A DNA stretch of 19,002 nucleotides from J084 sp964471405 (GCA_964471405.1 CAYYGH010000055.1:1-19002), one strand, 5' to 3'. Numbered from the stretch's first letter, positions 8,700 to 15,902 are shown. Notes: a model not told the origin generated them from the letters alone. Numbers and translations are program-made.

Positions 8700-8803
8700 G
8701 TCGACGAAAATGAGGAAAGCGATGAACACGGTTTCATTCGTTTCAACTTCATATCACCCACCGAGGCGGAATTGCCCGGTTTTCCTCCAGATATCCTGAG
8801 ACG

Positions 8804-8902
8804 ATGAAGACTCCATTCCTACCTGGGGATGCGATGCTGAGATGGTGGGGGAAGAGTCCGCACCCTTTGCTCACCATCGAGGAATGGTGCGCCTCCGGAT
8901 GA
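8804..8902 (+). CDS. Possible 32-residue ORF, or fragment of a decayed gene
   Basis: This short ORF begins MKTPFLPGDAMLRWWGK and ends TIEEWCASG. Its ATG overlaps the TGA of the preceding open frame in an ATGA arrangement, the coupling style used by three other gene pairs in this window. There is no clear Shine-Dalgarno sequence and no family I recognise. The tail LLTIEEW is loosely reminiscent of excisionase-type DNA-binding proteins, but this is too short to claim. It could equally be chance. Confidence 0.2.
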   Translation: MKTPFLPGDAMLRWWGKSPHPLLTIEEWCASG

Positions 8903-8981
8903 CGGGAAAGAGCAAACGCTTTCTGCCGAGAGGTCCCTGCATTTCCCGGGCCGAATTCATTGTTTTCTAGCTCGAAAAGGC

Positions 8982-9010
8982 TTGCAATCCATACACAAAT
9001 TCCGTATATT
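8982..9010 (+). promoter_or_regulatory. Sigma-70-type promoter for the NYN gene
   Basis: TTGCAA at 8982-8987 and TATATT at 9005-9010 are separated by exactly 17 bases, in a locally AT-rich stretch of an otherwise GC-rich window. Transcription would begin near 9017 and give a leader of about 170 bases before the NYN-domain ATG at 9185. Confidence 0.55.
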
Positions 9011-9042
9011 TCAGCGTAGTTGAAAGCTTGAACTCGGTATCC

Positions 9043-9098
9043 GCCCCACGGGAGTACGCCCGCTCACTTATCCCGAGCGTGTGCAGAAAGCGTGGGGC
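9043..9098 (+). promoter_or_regulatory. Structured leader: nested inverted repeats upstream of the NYN gene
   Basis: A perfect 8-bp inverted repeat GCCCCACG (9043-9050) / CGTGGGGC (9091-9098) encloses a second perfect 5-bp stem CGCTC (9061-9065) / GAGCG (9075-9079). There is no T tract after the outer stem, so it does not look like an intrinsic terminator. It lies within the predicted mRNA leader of the NYN ribonuclease gene and may act as a regulatory RNA structure or a processing site. Confidence 0.4.
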
Positions 9099-9184
9099 TT
9101 CTTGCATGAAAATCCCTGGACGGGGATGCTCAAGGAGGCTTGCTGGATCGGGAGGGGGAGTCGAAAGGGGGAAGGGGGAATGCA

Positions 9185-9993
9185 ATGCGCATTCGGCGGA
9201 TTGCGGTTTTCATTGATGGCGCTTTTTTCCTGAAACGCCTGCCCAAGATCGTGGAGGCGAAATTTTGCTCCTCGCCCGAAGCCATTGCCGAAACCGCTCG
9301 CATCCTGTGCAAGCGGCATGTTCAGCATCTGATCGGGGAAGATACGCGATCCAAGGAAAGTCGGTGGCTCGATCACGTCTATCGAATCTTCTATTACGAC
9401 GCGGAACCCTATGAGGGCGTTGCGCATCATCCCCTGTTGAACAAGCGTATCGAATTCGCCCGCACCCCTGAAGCCGCCTTCCGCCGCGATCTGTTCGCCG
9501 CCCTTCGGCGAAAACGGAAATTCGCGCTCCGTCTGGGAAAGGTGAGGAAGGACAGCGACTGGCGCTTTTCGGACAGACTCACCAAGTCCTTGCTCAGGAC
9601 GCGGGAGTGGCTGCATCTGCTGGAAGCGCCGCTCAAGGCCCGATCAGTTGCGCCCGCTGGAACCACCTTAAACGAAGAAGACAGGCGTGCCCTCTCCAAA
9701 CTGATTGAAACCTGGCGCAATCTTGAGGAGCGGGATCTTCTGATCGGCCTGCGCCAGAAGGGGGTGGACATGGCCTCGGGCTCGACATTTCGACCATCAC
9801 CTTGAAGCGTCAGGCCGATACCCTCGTGCTGGTGACCGGCGACAGCGATTTCGTGCCGGCCGCCAAGATCGCCCGTCGTGAAGGTGCGGAAGTCATTCTC
9901 GATCCCCTCGGCCAGAAGGTGGACGACGATCTGGAGGAACATGTCGATGGCGTCTATTCGGTGCTGAAACGTCCTGCTGGGAATGACACGTAG
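9185..9993 (+). pseudogene. NYN/LabA-type (PIN-like) ribonuclease gene with one frameshift
   Basis: The reading frame from ATG 9185 begins with IAVFIDGAFF (Asp11) and runs to KGVDMA (Asp195), then becomes nonsense and stops at 9803-9805. The downstream frame resumes the family sequence (LGLDISTITLKRQADTLVLV, then TGDSDFVPAAKIARREGAEV) and stops at 9993. Restoring one C in the CC run near 9774-9775 joins them into a ~269-residue protein with the four acidic positions typical of NYN nucleases: Asp11, Asp195, Asp220 and Asp222. As written, the product (206 residues) lacks the GDSD motif and should be inactive. NYN proteins are metal-dependent RNases of the PIN-like group. A GGGGGA ribosome binding site precedes the ATG, and a good promoter lies upstream. 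A sequencing error would mean an intact gene. I see no slippery heptamer suggesting programmed frameshifting. Confidence 0.8.
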
Positions 9994-10330
9994 GAGACGG
10001 CACCTGCAGGCCGGCAGAGGCAGGAAGGATGATGGCCGAAGCACCTCATCACGATCACTCCGCGCCCACCATTCTATCCTGACCGCTCAATCCGGCATCT
10101 CGACACTGTCAATGAGCCACGGGCCGGAGCGTGAGAAACGGGCATAGCCGTCCACGCGTCTGATCGGCTCATGCCCGGCCATCCGATTCCGGGAGATTGG
10201 CGAATCACGCATACCCGCTCAACCTCCCGGCCTTGCATCCTGGCCCGCACATGTGCCACCCGTTGCGCATCGCGGCAAGAACGGCGTGCTGCGCCGTTGA
10301 CCCTGCCGAGCCGACAGGTCGGAATTGTGC
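9994..10330. other. Spacer holding a possible minus-strand small ORF
   Basis: No full gene is assignable in these 337 bases. The only item with coding character is a minus-strand ORF at 10087-10212. Just before the next gene, TTGACC at 10297-10302 could be a -35 element with a poor -10 (CGGAAT at 10320-10325), and the near-palindrome CCGACAGGTCGG spans 10311-10322. Confidence 0.45.
10087..10212 (-). CDS. Possible 41-residue hypothetical protein, or C-terminal remnant
   Basis: This short minus-strand ORF starts MRDSPISRNRMAGHEPIRR and ends with the protein-like tail RSGPWLIDSVEMPD. A GGGAGG Shine-Dalgarno sequence sits 10 bases upstream of the ATG (complement of 10223-10228), good spacing for initiation. 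The composition (aromatic and acidic residues towards the end) looks like a real protein. It could also be the 3' end of a longer gene, because an adjacent minus-strand frame just upstream also reads plausibly (REVERVCVIRQ) before the frames switch. I do not recognise the family. Confidence 0.35.
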   Translation of the reverse strand: MRDSPISRNRMAGHEPIRRVDGYARFSRSGPWLIDSVEMPD

Positions 10331-10999
10331 ATGCGGGTTGTCGTCTCCTGGAGCTCGGGCAAGGACAGTGCGCTGGCCCTTCATCGTCTGCGCGGCCGCA
10401 AAGGGGTGGCGGTGGCAGGTCTGTTGACGACGGTGAATGAAAGACGCCGCCGTGTCGCCATCCATGGTGTGCGCGAGGAGATCCTCAAGGCCCAGGCCGA
10501 GGCGCTCGGCCTGCCCCTCGTCACGGTCCCGCTGCCGGAGCCCTGCCCGAATGCCGTCTACGAGGCACGACTGACGGCAGCGCTCCATCGCCTGAAGGAC
10601 GAGGGGATCGAGGCGATCGCCTTTGGCGACATCTTTCTTGAGGATGTCCGGCGCTATCGGGAAACCCTGCTGGAAGATGCGGGGCTTGCCGGTCTCTTCC
10701 CGCTGTGGGGCGAGGAGACGGCCATGCTCGCCCGCGAGATGATCGCCTGCGGCATCCGGGCCCGGATCAGCGCCATCCAGCGCGACCGGCTCGGTGAGCA
10801 CTTCCTGGGACGGCGTTTTGATGCCGCCTTCCTTGACGCTCTTCCCGAGACCATCGATCCCTGCGGCGAAAATGGCGAATTTCACAGCTGTATCGAAGCG
10901 ATGCCCGGCTTGCGCGAGCCCCTTATTCTGCGCACGGGGCGCAAGGTAATGCGCGAGAATGCCGGATTCATCGATCTTCTGCTTGCGGGGAAGACTTGA
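10331..10999 (+). CDS. COG2102-type ATP-binding protein (diphthine-ammonia ligase-like)
   Basis: This is a 222-residue PP-loop/adenine nucleotide alpha-hydrolase-like protein. The N-terminus VVVSWSSGKDSALALHRL carries the SSGKDS ATP-pyrophosphatase loop, followed by GVREEILKAQAEALGLPL, EAIAFGDIFLEDVRRYRE and FPLWGEET. The C-terminal part has DPCGENGEFHSCIEAMPG, typical of this family. The archaeal/eukaryotic relatives (Dph6) amidate diphthine on elongation factor 2. Bacteria lack diphthamide, so the bacterial substrate is unknown and the usual database name may mislead. The start is ATG 10331; a TTG six bases upstream is possible. No strong Shine-Dalgarno is visible. Its stop codon lies inside the -35 element of the rpoZ promoter candidate. 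Confidence 0.88.
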   Translation: MRVVVSWSSGKDSALALHRLRGRKGVAVAGLLTTVNERRRRVAIHGVREEILKAQAEALGLPLVTVPLPEPCPNAVYEARLTAALHRLKDEGIEAIAFGDIFLEDVRRYRETLLEDAGLAGLFPLWGEETAMLAREMIACGIRARISAIQRDRLGEHFLGRRFDAAFLDALPETIDPCGENGEFHSCIEAMPGLREPLILRTGRKVMRENAGFIDLLLAGKT

Positions 11000-11024
11000 C
11001 AGCCTTGCGGGAACGGCTTTAAGA
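10996..11024 (+). promoter_or_regulatory. Sigma-70-type promoter upstream of rpoZ
   Basis: A perfect -35 hexamer TTGACA lies at 10996-11001, overlapping the stop codon of the preceding gene. A -10-like TTTAAG (11018-11023, 16-base spacer) or TTAAGA (11019-11024, 17-base spacer) follows. Transcription would start around 11030, giving a leader of about 95 bases before rpoZ. Confidence 0.55.
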
Positions 11025-11045
11025 GCCGGCCGGCGAAGAATGAGG

Positions 11046-11095
11046 CACACCCCCTTGTCCGCCGGTGGATATGGCGGCGTGCGGGTGTGGTTTTT
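11046..11095 (+). terminator. Terminator-like hairpin with T5 tract in the rpoZ leader
   Basis: A perfect 7-bp inverted repeat CACACCC (11046-11052) / GGGTGTG (11083-11089) encloses a second 5-bp stem CCGCC (11059-11063) / GGCGG (11073-11077) with a 9-base loop. TTTTT follows at 11091-11095. The structure lies after the predicted promoter and 30 bases before the rpoZ ATG. It may be an attenuator, the end of a short RNA starting near 11030, or a terminator for the upstream gene. Confidence 0.5.
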
Positions 11096-11125
11096 GTCGT
11101 ATCAACCGGACAAGAGGACAGCTTC

Positions 11126-11437
11126 ATGGCCCGTGTGACCGTCGAGGATTGCGTCGACAAGGTCCCCAATCGCTTCGATCTCGTGCTGCTGGCCGCCCAG
11201 CGCGCGCGCCAGATTGCGGCCGGGGCGCCGCTCCTGGTTGAGCGCGACAATGACAAGAATCCGGTCGTCGCCCTGCGGGAAATCGCGGAAGAGAAGATCG
11301 CACCGGACAGCCTGCGGGAGACGCTCGTGCAATCTCTGCAGCGCTATGTGGAGCGCGACCTGCCCGAAGAGGACGATCTCGCTCTGCTCATGCGCGCCGA
11401 GACCTTGGCCGGCAGCGAGGAAGACAAGGCCCGCTGA
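11126..11437 (+). CDS. rpoZ: DNA-directed RNA polymerase omega subunit
   Basis: This 103-residue protein has the omega signature at its start: MARVTVEDCVDKVPNRFDL, then VLLAAQRARQIAAGAPLLVE with the basic RAR segment. KNPVVALREIAEEKI follows, and then a longer acidic C-terminal tail, common in alphaproteobacteria. Omega binds the beta-prime subunit, aids polymerase assembly, and forms part of a ppGpp-binding site. Its position immediately upstream of the rsh gene is conserved in many bacteria. I prefer ATG 11126 because MARVTVEDC is the family N-terminus; earlier in-frame codons add residues that do not match it. The gap to the rsh start is 216 bases. Confidence 0.96.
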   Translation: MARVTVEDCVDKVPNRFDLVLLAAQRARQIAAGAPLLVERDNDKNPVVALREIAEEKIAPDSLRETLVQSLQRYVERDLPEEDDLALLMRAETLAGSEEDKAR

Positions 11438-11653
11438 GCCCCTTCCCGCCCGCCTTGCGCCATCCCTGATGCTCTTCTTCATCTCCGCTGGAAGGCCCGC
11501 CGGCTCCCGATAGCAGGTGCCCGCTTTATTTGTAGCCGCCATGGGCCTATCTCTGGCATGGTGTGAAGGAATGGTCTGCACGCAGGCCGAACGGCATGCG
11601 CCGGGCGATCGTGCTCAACCGCAGGCATCCGGAAGTGCAAGGGAGCAGTCGCG

Positions 11654-13813
11654 ATTCGTCAGTACGAACTGGTCGAGCGGGTCAAGGCCTATGATCCGCA
11701 GGCGGATGAAAGCCTGCTGAACCGCGCCTATGTGTTCTCGATGAAGGCCCATGGCAGCCAGAAGCGGGCCTCGGGCGATCCCTATTTCTCGCACCCCCTG
11801 GAGGTGGCGGGCATCCTGACGGAGCTCAAGCTCGATTCGGCCACCATCGCCACGGCTCTGCTTCATGACGTGGTGGAAGACACGGATGTCACGCTGGAGG
11901 AAATCGAACGACAGTTCGGCCCGAAGGTGGCCGAGCTCGTCGATGGCGTCACCAAGCTTTCCCAGATCGAGCTGAAGGCGACAAGCAGCGGCACGGCGGA
12001 GAATTTCCGCAAATTCGTGCTGGCGATGTCCAACGACATCCGGGTGCTGCTGGTCAAGCTGGCCGATCGGCTGCACAACATGCGGACCCTGCATTTCATC
12101 CGCGACCCCGAAAAAAGGCGGCGGATCGCGCGCGAGACTCTCGACATCTACGCCCCGCTGGCAGAGCGCATCGGCATCCGCGAATGGCAGGAGGAACTGG
12201 AGGATCTGGCTTTCCGCGAGCTGGAACCGGACGCCTACGAGACGGTGACCAAGCGGCTCGCCATGCTGCGTGAACAGGCCGGCACCCTGGTGGAGGATGT
12301 CATCGCCGAATTGAAGAAGACGCTCGCCGATGCCGGGATCGCCGCCGAAATCAGCGGCCGCGAAAAACGCCCCTATTCCATCTGGAAGAAGATGGAGGCC
12401 GAACATATTCCCTTCGAGCAGATCTCGGATGTGATGGCCTTTCGCATCATCGTCGCCGACGAGGAGACCTGCTATCGCGCTCTCGGCATCGTCCACCGCA
12501 AGTGGCCGGCGGTCCCGGGTCGCTTCAAGGATTTCATATCGACTCCGAAACGAAATGGCTACCGCTCCTTGCACACCACCGTGATCGGGCCGCGCCAGAC
12601 CCGCGTCGAAATCCAGATCCGCACCCGCCGCATGCATGAGATCGCCGAATACGGCGTGGCGGCCCACTGGAAATACAAGCAGGACGGGGGCGTGCCCGAT
12701 CCGGAGGAGACCGAGCGCTACCGCTGGCTTCGGGCGCTGCTCGAAATCCTCGAGAATGCCGACAATCCGGAGGAATTCCTGGAACACACCAAGCTTGAGA
12801 TGTTCCAGGACCAGGTCTTCTGCTTCACCCCGAAGGGCGACCTCATCGTTCTGCCCAAGGGCTCCACGCCGGTGGACTTCGCCTATGCGGTCCACACCGA
12901 AGTCGGCAATCACTGCGTCGGCGCCAAGGTCAACGGTCGCATCGTGCCGCTCGGCCACATTCTCGAAAATGGCGACCAGGTGGAGATTCTGACCTCCCAG
13001 ACGGCATCGCCCAGCCCGCGCTGGGAACGGTTCGTGGTCACCGGCAAGGCCCGCTCGGCCATCCGGCGCTTCATTCGTCAGCAGGAGCAGGCCGAATATG
13101 TGCGGCTGGGTCGCACAATACTCGAACGGGCGTTCGAATATCAGGGGATCGACTTCAGCGAACGGGCGGTGGCGGAAGCCGCCGATCGCCTCGGCCTGGA
13201 TTCGGTGGAGGACGTCTATCTGGGGCTCGGCCGCGGCCAGTGGACGGCTGCCGAGGTTCTGCGCGCCTGCTTCCCCGGCATTCGCGTTGAGGAGGAAGGC
13301 GGAGTACCGGCCCGGGTGCGGCGTGAATGGGAAGCCGAGGAAGCCGGTCGACAACGGCGCCGCGGCATTCCCATCGAGGGGCTGACGCCCGGTCTCGCCG
13401 TGCATCTGGCCGACTGCTGTCATCCCGTGCCGGGCGACCGGATTGTCGGCATCCGGGAACCGGGCCGCGGCATCGTCGTGCACACCATCGATTGCGAGGC
13501 GTTGTCGGCCTTCGAGGACTCTCCGGAGGACTGGCTCGACCTTGCCTGGACGGCGGGCGAGGCGGAACGCGATTTCTATGCCGGCCGTCTCAAGCTCATC
13601 GTCCTCAATGAACGCGGAGCGCTGGCGGCGATTGCGGCGATCGTCGCGCGCCATGAGGGCAATATCGCCAATCTCAAAATGACCGAGCGCGATCCCAAAT
13701 TCTACACCATGCTGATCGATGTGGAGGTCCATGACCTCAAGCATCTGACCGCCATTCTGACGGCGCTGAGAGCGCTGCCCCAGGTCTCGGCAGCCGAGCG
13801 CGTGCGCGGCTAG
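11654..13813 (+). CDS. Bifunctional (p)ppGpp synthetase/hydrolase RSH (RelA/SpoT), apparent ATT start
   Basis: This 719-residue stringent-response enzyme makes ppGpp/pppGpp from ATP and GDP/GTP, and hydrolyses them. Domains: an HD hydrolase (RASGDPYFSHPLEVAGIL; HDVVED with His71-Asp72), a synthetase with RFKD at 290-293 (RxKD marks bifunctional enzymes) and EIQIRTRRMHEIAEYG, a TGS domain from ~386 (DQVFCFTPKGDLIVLPKG), a central region with HLADCCHPVPGD, and a C-terminal ACT domain (~646-719, LNERGALAAIAAIVARHEGN). All are intact. The conserved alphaproteobacterial N-terminus RQYELVERVKAYDP lies in frame upstream of the first GTG (11723) and ATG (11732). The only plausible initiator for it is ATT at 11654, preceded by AAGGGAG (11639-11645) with 8-base spacing. 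Starting at 11732 would remove 26 conserved residues. It follows rpoZ. Confidence 0.93.
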   Translation: MRQYELVERVKAYDPQADESLLNRAYVFSMKAHGSQKRASGDPYFSHPLEVAGILTELKLDSATIATALLHDVVEDTDVTLEEIERQFGPKVAELVDGVTKLSQIELKATSSGTAENFRKFVLAMSNDIRVLLVKLADRLHNMRTLHFIRDPEKRRRIARETLDIYAPLAERIGIREWQEELEDLAFRELEPDAYETVTKRLAMLREQAGTLVEDVIAELKKTLADAGIAAEISGREKRPYSIWKKMEAEHIPFEQISDVMAFRIIVADEETCYRALGIVHRKWPAVPGRFKDFISTPKRNGYRSLHTTVIGPRQTRVEIQIRTRRMHEIAEYGVAAHWKYKQDGGVPDPEETERYRWLRALLEILENADNPEEFLEHTKLEMFQDQVFCFTPKGDLIVLPKGSTPVDFAYAVHTEVGNHCVGAKVNGRIVPLGHILENGDQVEILTSQTASPSPRWERFVVTGKARSAIRRFIRQQEQAEYVRLGRTILERAFEYQGIDFSERAVAEAADRLGLDSVEDVYLGLGRGQWTAAEVLRACFPGIRVEEEGGVPARVRREWEAEEAGRQRRRGIPIEGLTPGLAVHLADCCHPVPGDRIVGIREPGRGIVVHTIDCEALSAFEDSPEDWLDLAWTAGEAERDFYAGRLKLIVLNERGALAAIAAIVARHEGNIANLKMTERDPKFYTMLIDVEVHDLKHLTAILTALRALPQVSAAERVRG

Positions 13814-13997
13814 ATGCCCGACACATGCAGGGCCGCAGGCCGGGCGCGTCCATCCGCGCATCGTCCCGACCGGGAACGGTGTAATCGCTTCCCTCGTTCC
13901 GGTCATGACGCTGTCACCCGGACTGGTGCAGCATCCGGCTGCCGTGATAGGCTGGACCGCATCAAGGTGACAGGCATGCGTGCCGGGAGACGGGGTC

Positions 13998-15839
13998 ATG
14001 GACAAGCCAGCAGAAACGGTGCGGTCGGCAAGCGGGGAGAAAAACGCGCAGGCCCGGCCGCCCTTTGACGAACAGGCCTTTGCCGCGCGGCTGGCCGAGC
14101 TCCAGGACACTCTGGCGCAGTCCCAGAAGGTGCTGGAGCAATGGCTGGAAAAACTGCCCGAGCAGGCGGGCCGGGATCCGGATCCCCTGCATGTGGCGCC
14201 CCTGGCCATGGAAACGCTGACCGGCCTGATGAGCCGTCCGGAGGCCCTGCTCGCCTTCCAGACCCGCTACTGGGAGGGCCAGCTCAGGCTCTGGCAGTAT
14301 CTCGCCGCCCGCCTTCAGGGTGAGGAGCCGGAGCCCGTGGCGCGCCCGCCGCGCGGAGACCGGCGCTTCCGCCATCCGGCCTGGTCCGAGAACCCCTTCT
14401 TCGACTATCTCAAGCAGTCCTACCTGCTGCTGGTGGACAGCTGGCAGGAGGCGCTCGCCCATCTCGACGACCTGCCGCCGAAGGACCGCGCGCGCGCCGC
14501 CTTCTTCCTGCGCCAATGGCTGGATGCCTTGAGCCCCAGCAACTTCCCCTTCACGAATCCGGAAGTCGTGGAGGAAACGATCAAGAGCCGCGGCGAGAAT
14601 CTGGTGCGCGGCATCCGCAACTTCCTCGCCGATCTCGAGCGCGGGCGCGGCGAGCTCATGATCCGCATGACGGACGAGAAGGCCTTCCGGCTGGGCGAGA
14701 ACATCGCCGCCACGCCGGGCAAGGTCGTCTTCCGCAACGAGCTCTTCGAGCTCATCCAGTATGCGCCGATGACCGAAACGGTCCATGCGCGGCCGCTGCT
14801 CATCTATCCGCCCTGGATCAACAAGTATTACATTCTGGATCTGACGCCGGAGAAATCCTTCGTGCGCTGGTGCGTGGAGCGGGGGATCACCGTCTTCATG
14901 GTCTCCTGGGTCAACCCGGATGCGCGCTATCGCGACAAGGGGCTCGAGGACTACATGCTCGACGGCCAGATCCGGGCGCTCGAGGTCGTGCGCGCGGTCA
15001 CCGGCGGCGAGAAGGTGAATGTCATCGGCTATTGCGTGGCGGGCACCCTGCTGGCGGCGACGCTGGCCTGGCTTGCTGCGAAGGGGCGTGCGGACGAGAT
15101 CGAGTCCGCCACCTTCCTCACCGCCCAGGTGGACTTCTCGGAGGCCGGCGAGCTGTGCCTGTTCGTGGACGAGGACCAGCTCGAATCGCTCACCGAGCGG
15201 ATGGAGCGCCAAGGCTATCTCGACGCGCAGGCGATGTTTTCCACCTTCAACATGCTGCGCGCGAACGACCTCATCTGGTCCTTCTATGTCAACAACTATC
15301 TGCTCGGCCGCGAGCCGCCGCCCTTCGATCTGCTCTACTGGAATGCCGACAGCACCAATCTGCCGGCGCGCCTGCACCGCGAATATCTGACCTGGATGTA
15401 TCTCGAAAACCGGCTGGTGAAGCCGGGCGGGATCACCCTTGCCGGCGTGCCGATCGATCTGACGCGCATCCGCACGCCGACCTTCATCCAGGCCGCGCGC
15501 GAGGACCACATCGCTCCGCCCCAGTCCGTCTACAAGCTCACCTGGCATCTGAAGGGCCCGAAGAGATTCGTGCTCGCGGGCTCCGGGCACATCGCCGGCG
15601 TCGTCAATCCGCCGGCGGCGGGCAAATATCAGTACTGGACGCGCCGGCCGCCCTATCCGAAGGATTTCCGGCGCTTCCTCGAGACCGCCGAGGAACACCC
15701 CGGCTCCTGGTGGCCGCACTGGCTGGAGTGGCTGAAGAGGCATCTGGGCGGGGAGGTGCCGGCGCGTGAACCCGGCTCGCCCGATTTCCCGCCGCTCGCC
15801 GACGCACCCGGCGAATATGTGCGGGTCCGCGCCCTCTGA
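13998..15839 (+). CDS. phaC: Class I poly(3-hydroxyalkanoate) synthase
   Basis: This 613-residue enzyme polymerises (R)-3-hydroxyacyl-CoA into polyhydroxyalkanoate on storage granules. Seen: the N-terminal PhaC domain (NPFFDYLKQSYLLLVDSW, RQWLDALSPSNFPFTNPEV), then PLLIYPPWINKYYILDL. The alpha/beta hydrolase core carries the lipase-like box GYCVAG with nucleophile Cys346, and Asp503 (REDHIAP) and His531 (GSGHIAGVVNPP) complete the triad. The Asp-His spacing of 28 matches class I enzymes, as does the length. ATG 13998 follows GGGAGACGGGG; a GTG at 13980 would add six residues. The gene stands alone, 184 bases after rsh; no phaA, phaB, phasin or phaZ is visible nearby. Its 3' end converges on the arginase-family gene. 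Confidence 0.96.
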   Translation: MDKPAETVRSASGEKNAQARPPFDEQAFAARLAELQDTLAQSQKVLEQWLEKLPEQAGRDPDPLHVAPLAMETLTGLMSRPEALLAFQTRYWEGQLRLWQYLAARLQGEEPEPVARPPRGDRRFRHPAWSENPFFDYLKQSYLLLVDSWQEALAHLDDLPPKDRARAAFFLRQWLDALSPSNFPFTNPEVVEETIKSRGENLVRGIRNFLADLERGRGELMIRMTDEKAFRLGENIAATPGKVVFRNELFELIQYAPMTETVHARPLLIYPPWINKYYILDLTPEKSFVRWCVERGITVFMVSWVNPDARYRDKGLEDYMLDGQIRALEVVRAVTGGEKVNVIGYCVAGTLLAATLAWLAAKGRADEIESATFLTAQVDFSEAGELCLFVDEDQLESLTERMERQGYLDAQAMFSTFNMLRANDLIWSFYVNNYLLGREPPPFDLLYWNADSTNLPARLHREYLTWMYLENRLVKPGGITLAGVPIDLTRIRTPTFIQAAREDHIAPPQSVYKLTWHLKGPKRFVLAGSGHIAGVVNPPAAGKYQYWTRRPPYPKDFRRFLETAEEHPGSWWPHWLEWLKRHLGGEVPAREPGSPDFPPLADAPGEYVRVRAL

Positions 15840-15868
15840 GCGGCTTGAGACCGGCGCCGGCACAGGGA

Positions 15869-15892
15869 ACGGGGACACCGACGGTCCCCCGT
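15869..15892. terminator. Hairpin between convergent phaC and the arginase-family gene
   Basis: GGGGAC (15871-15876) pairs with GTCCCC (15884-15889) around a 7-base loop, and AC/GT extends the stem past a bulged C at 15890. A perfect palindrome CCGGCGCCGG lies just before it at 15851-15860. There is no T tract on either strand, but the position between two convergent stops (63 bases apart) fits a shared terminator or transcription-collision barrier. Confidence 0.35.
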
Positions 15893-15902
15893 CTGCACCG
15901 CT

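Larger units (their letters stand above)
8671..9184. other. Gene-poor spacer with short coupled reading frames
   Basis: No complete standard gene is visible over these 514 bases, and the composition is more AT-rich than its surroundings. An open plus-strand frame lacking an ATG runs to a TGA at 8805-8807 and encodes an acidic, protein-like stretch (for example DENEESDEHGFIRFNF). Its stop overlaps an ATG at 8804 that opens a 32-codon ORF ending at 8902. A third 28-codon ORF spans 8884-8970. These may be remnants of a decayed gene. The right half holds a promoter (8982-9010) and a leader with inverted repeats for the NYN gene. Confidence 0.5.

Noticed and set aside
9021..9216. Plus-strand reading frames across the NYN leader
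   Set aside because: One frame with protein-like residues (YPERVQKAWGFL) has no start codon after its upstream stop; the other overlaps the NYN start and has no recognisable content. The inverted repeats explain the region better.
9770..9810. Programmed ribosomal frameshift in the NYN gene
   Set aside because: There is no slippery heptamer, internal Shine-Dalgarno spacing or downstream structure that I can see; a simple one-base loss in a C run explains the break.
11615..14209. 864-codon open frame on the minus strand opposite rsh
   Set aside because: It is antisense to a fully recognisable RSH protein, and its arginine/glycine/histidine-rich composition is typical of a shadow frame.
13962..15878. 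Long minus-strand frame opposite phaC
   Set aside because: phaC on the plus strand has all catalytic motifs; the antisense frame shows no domain.
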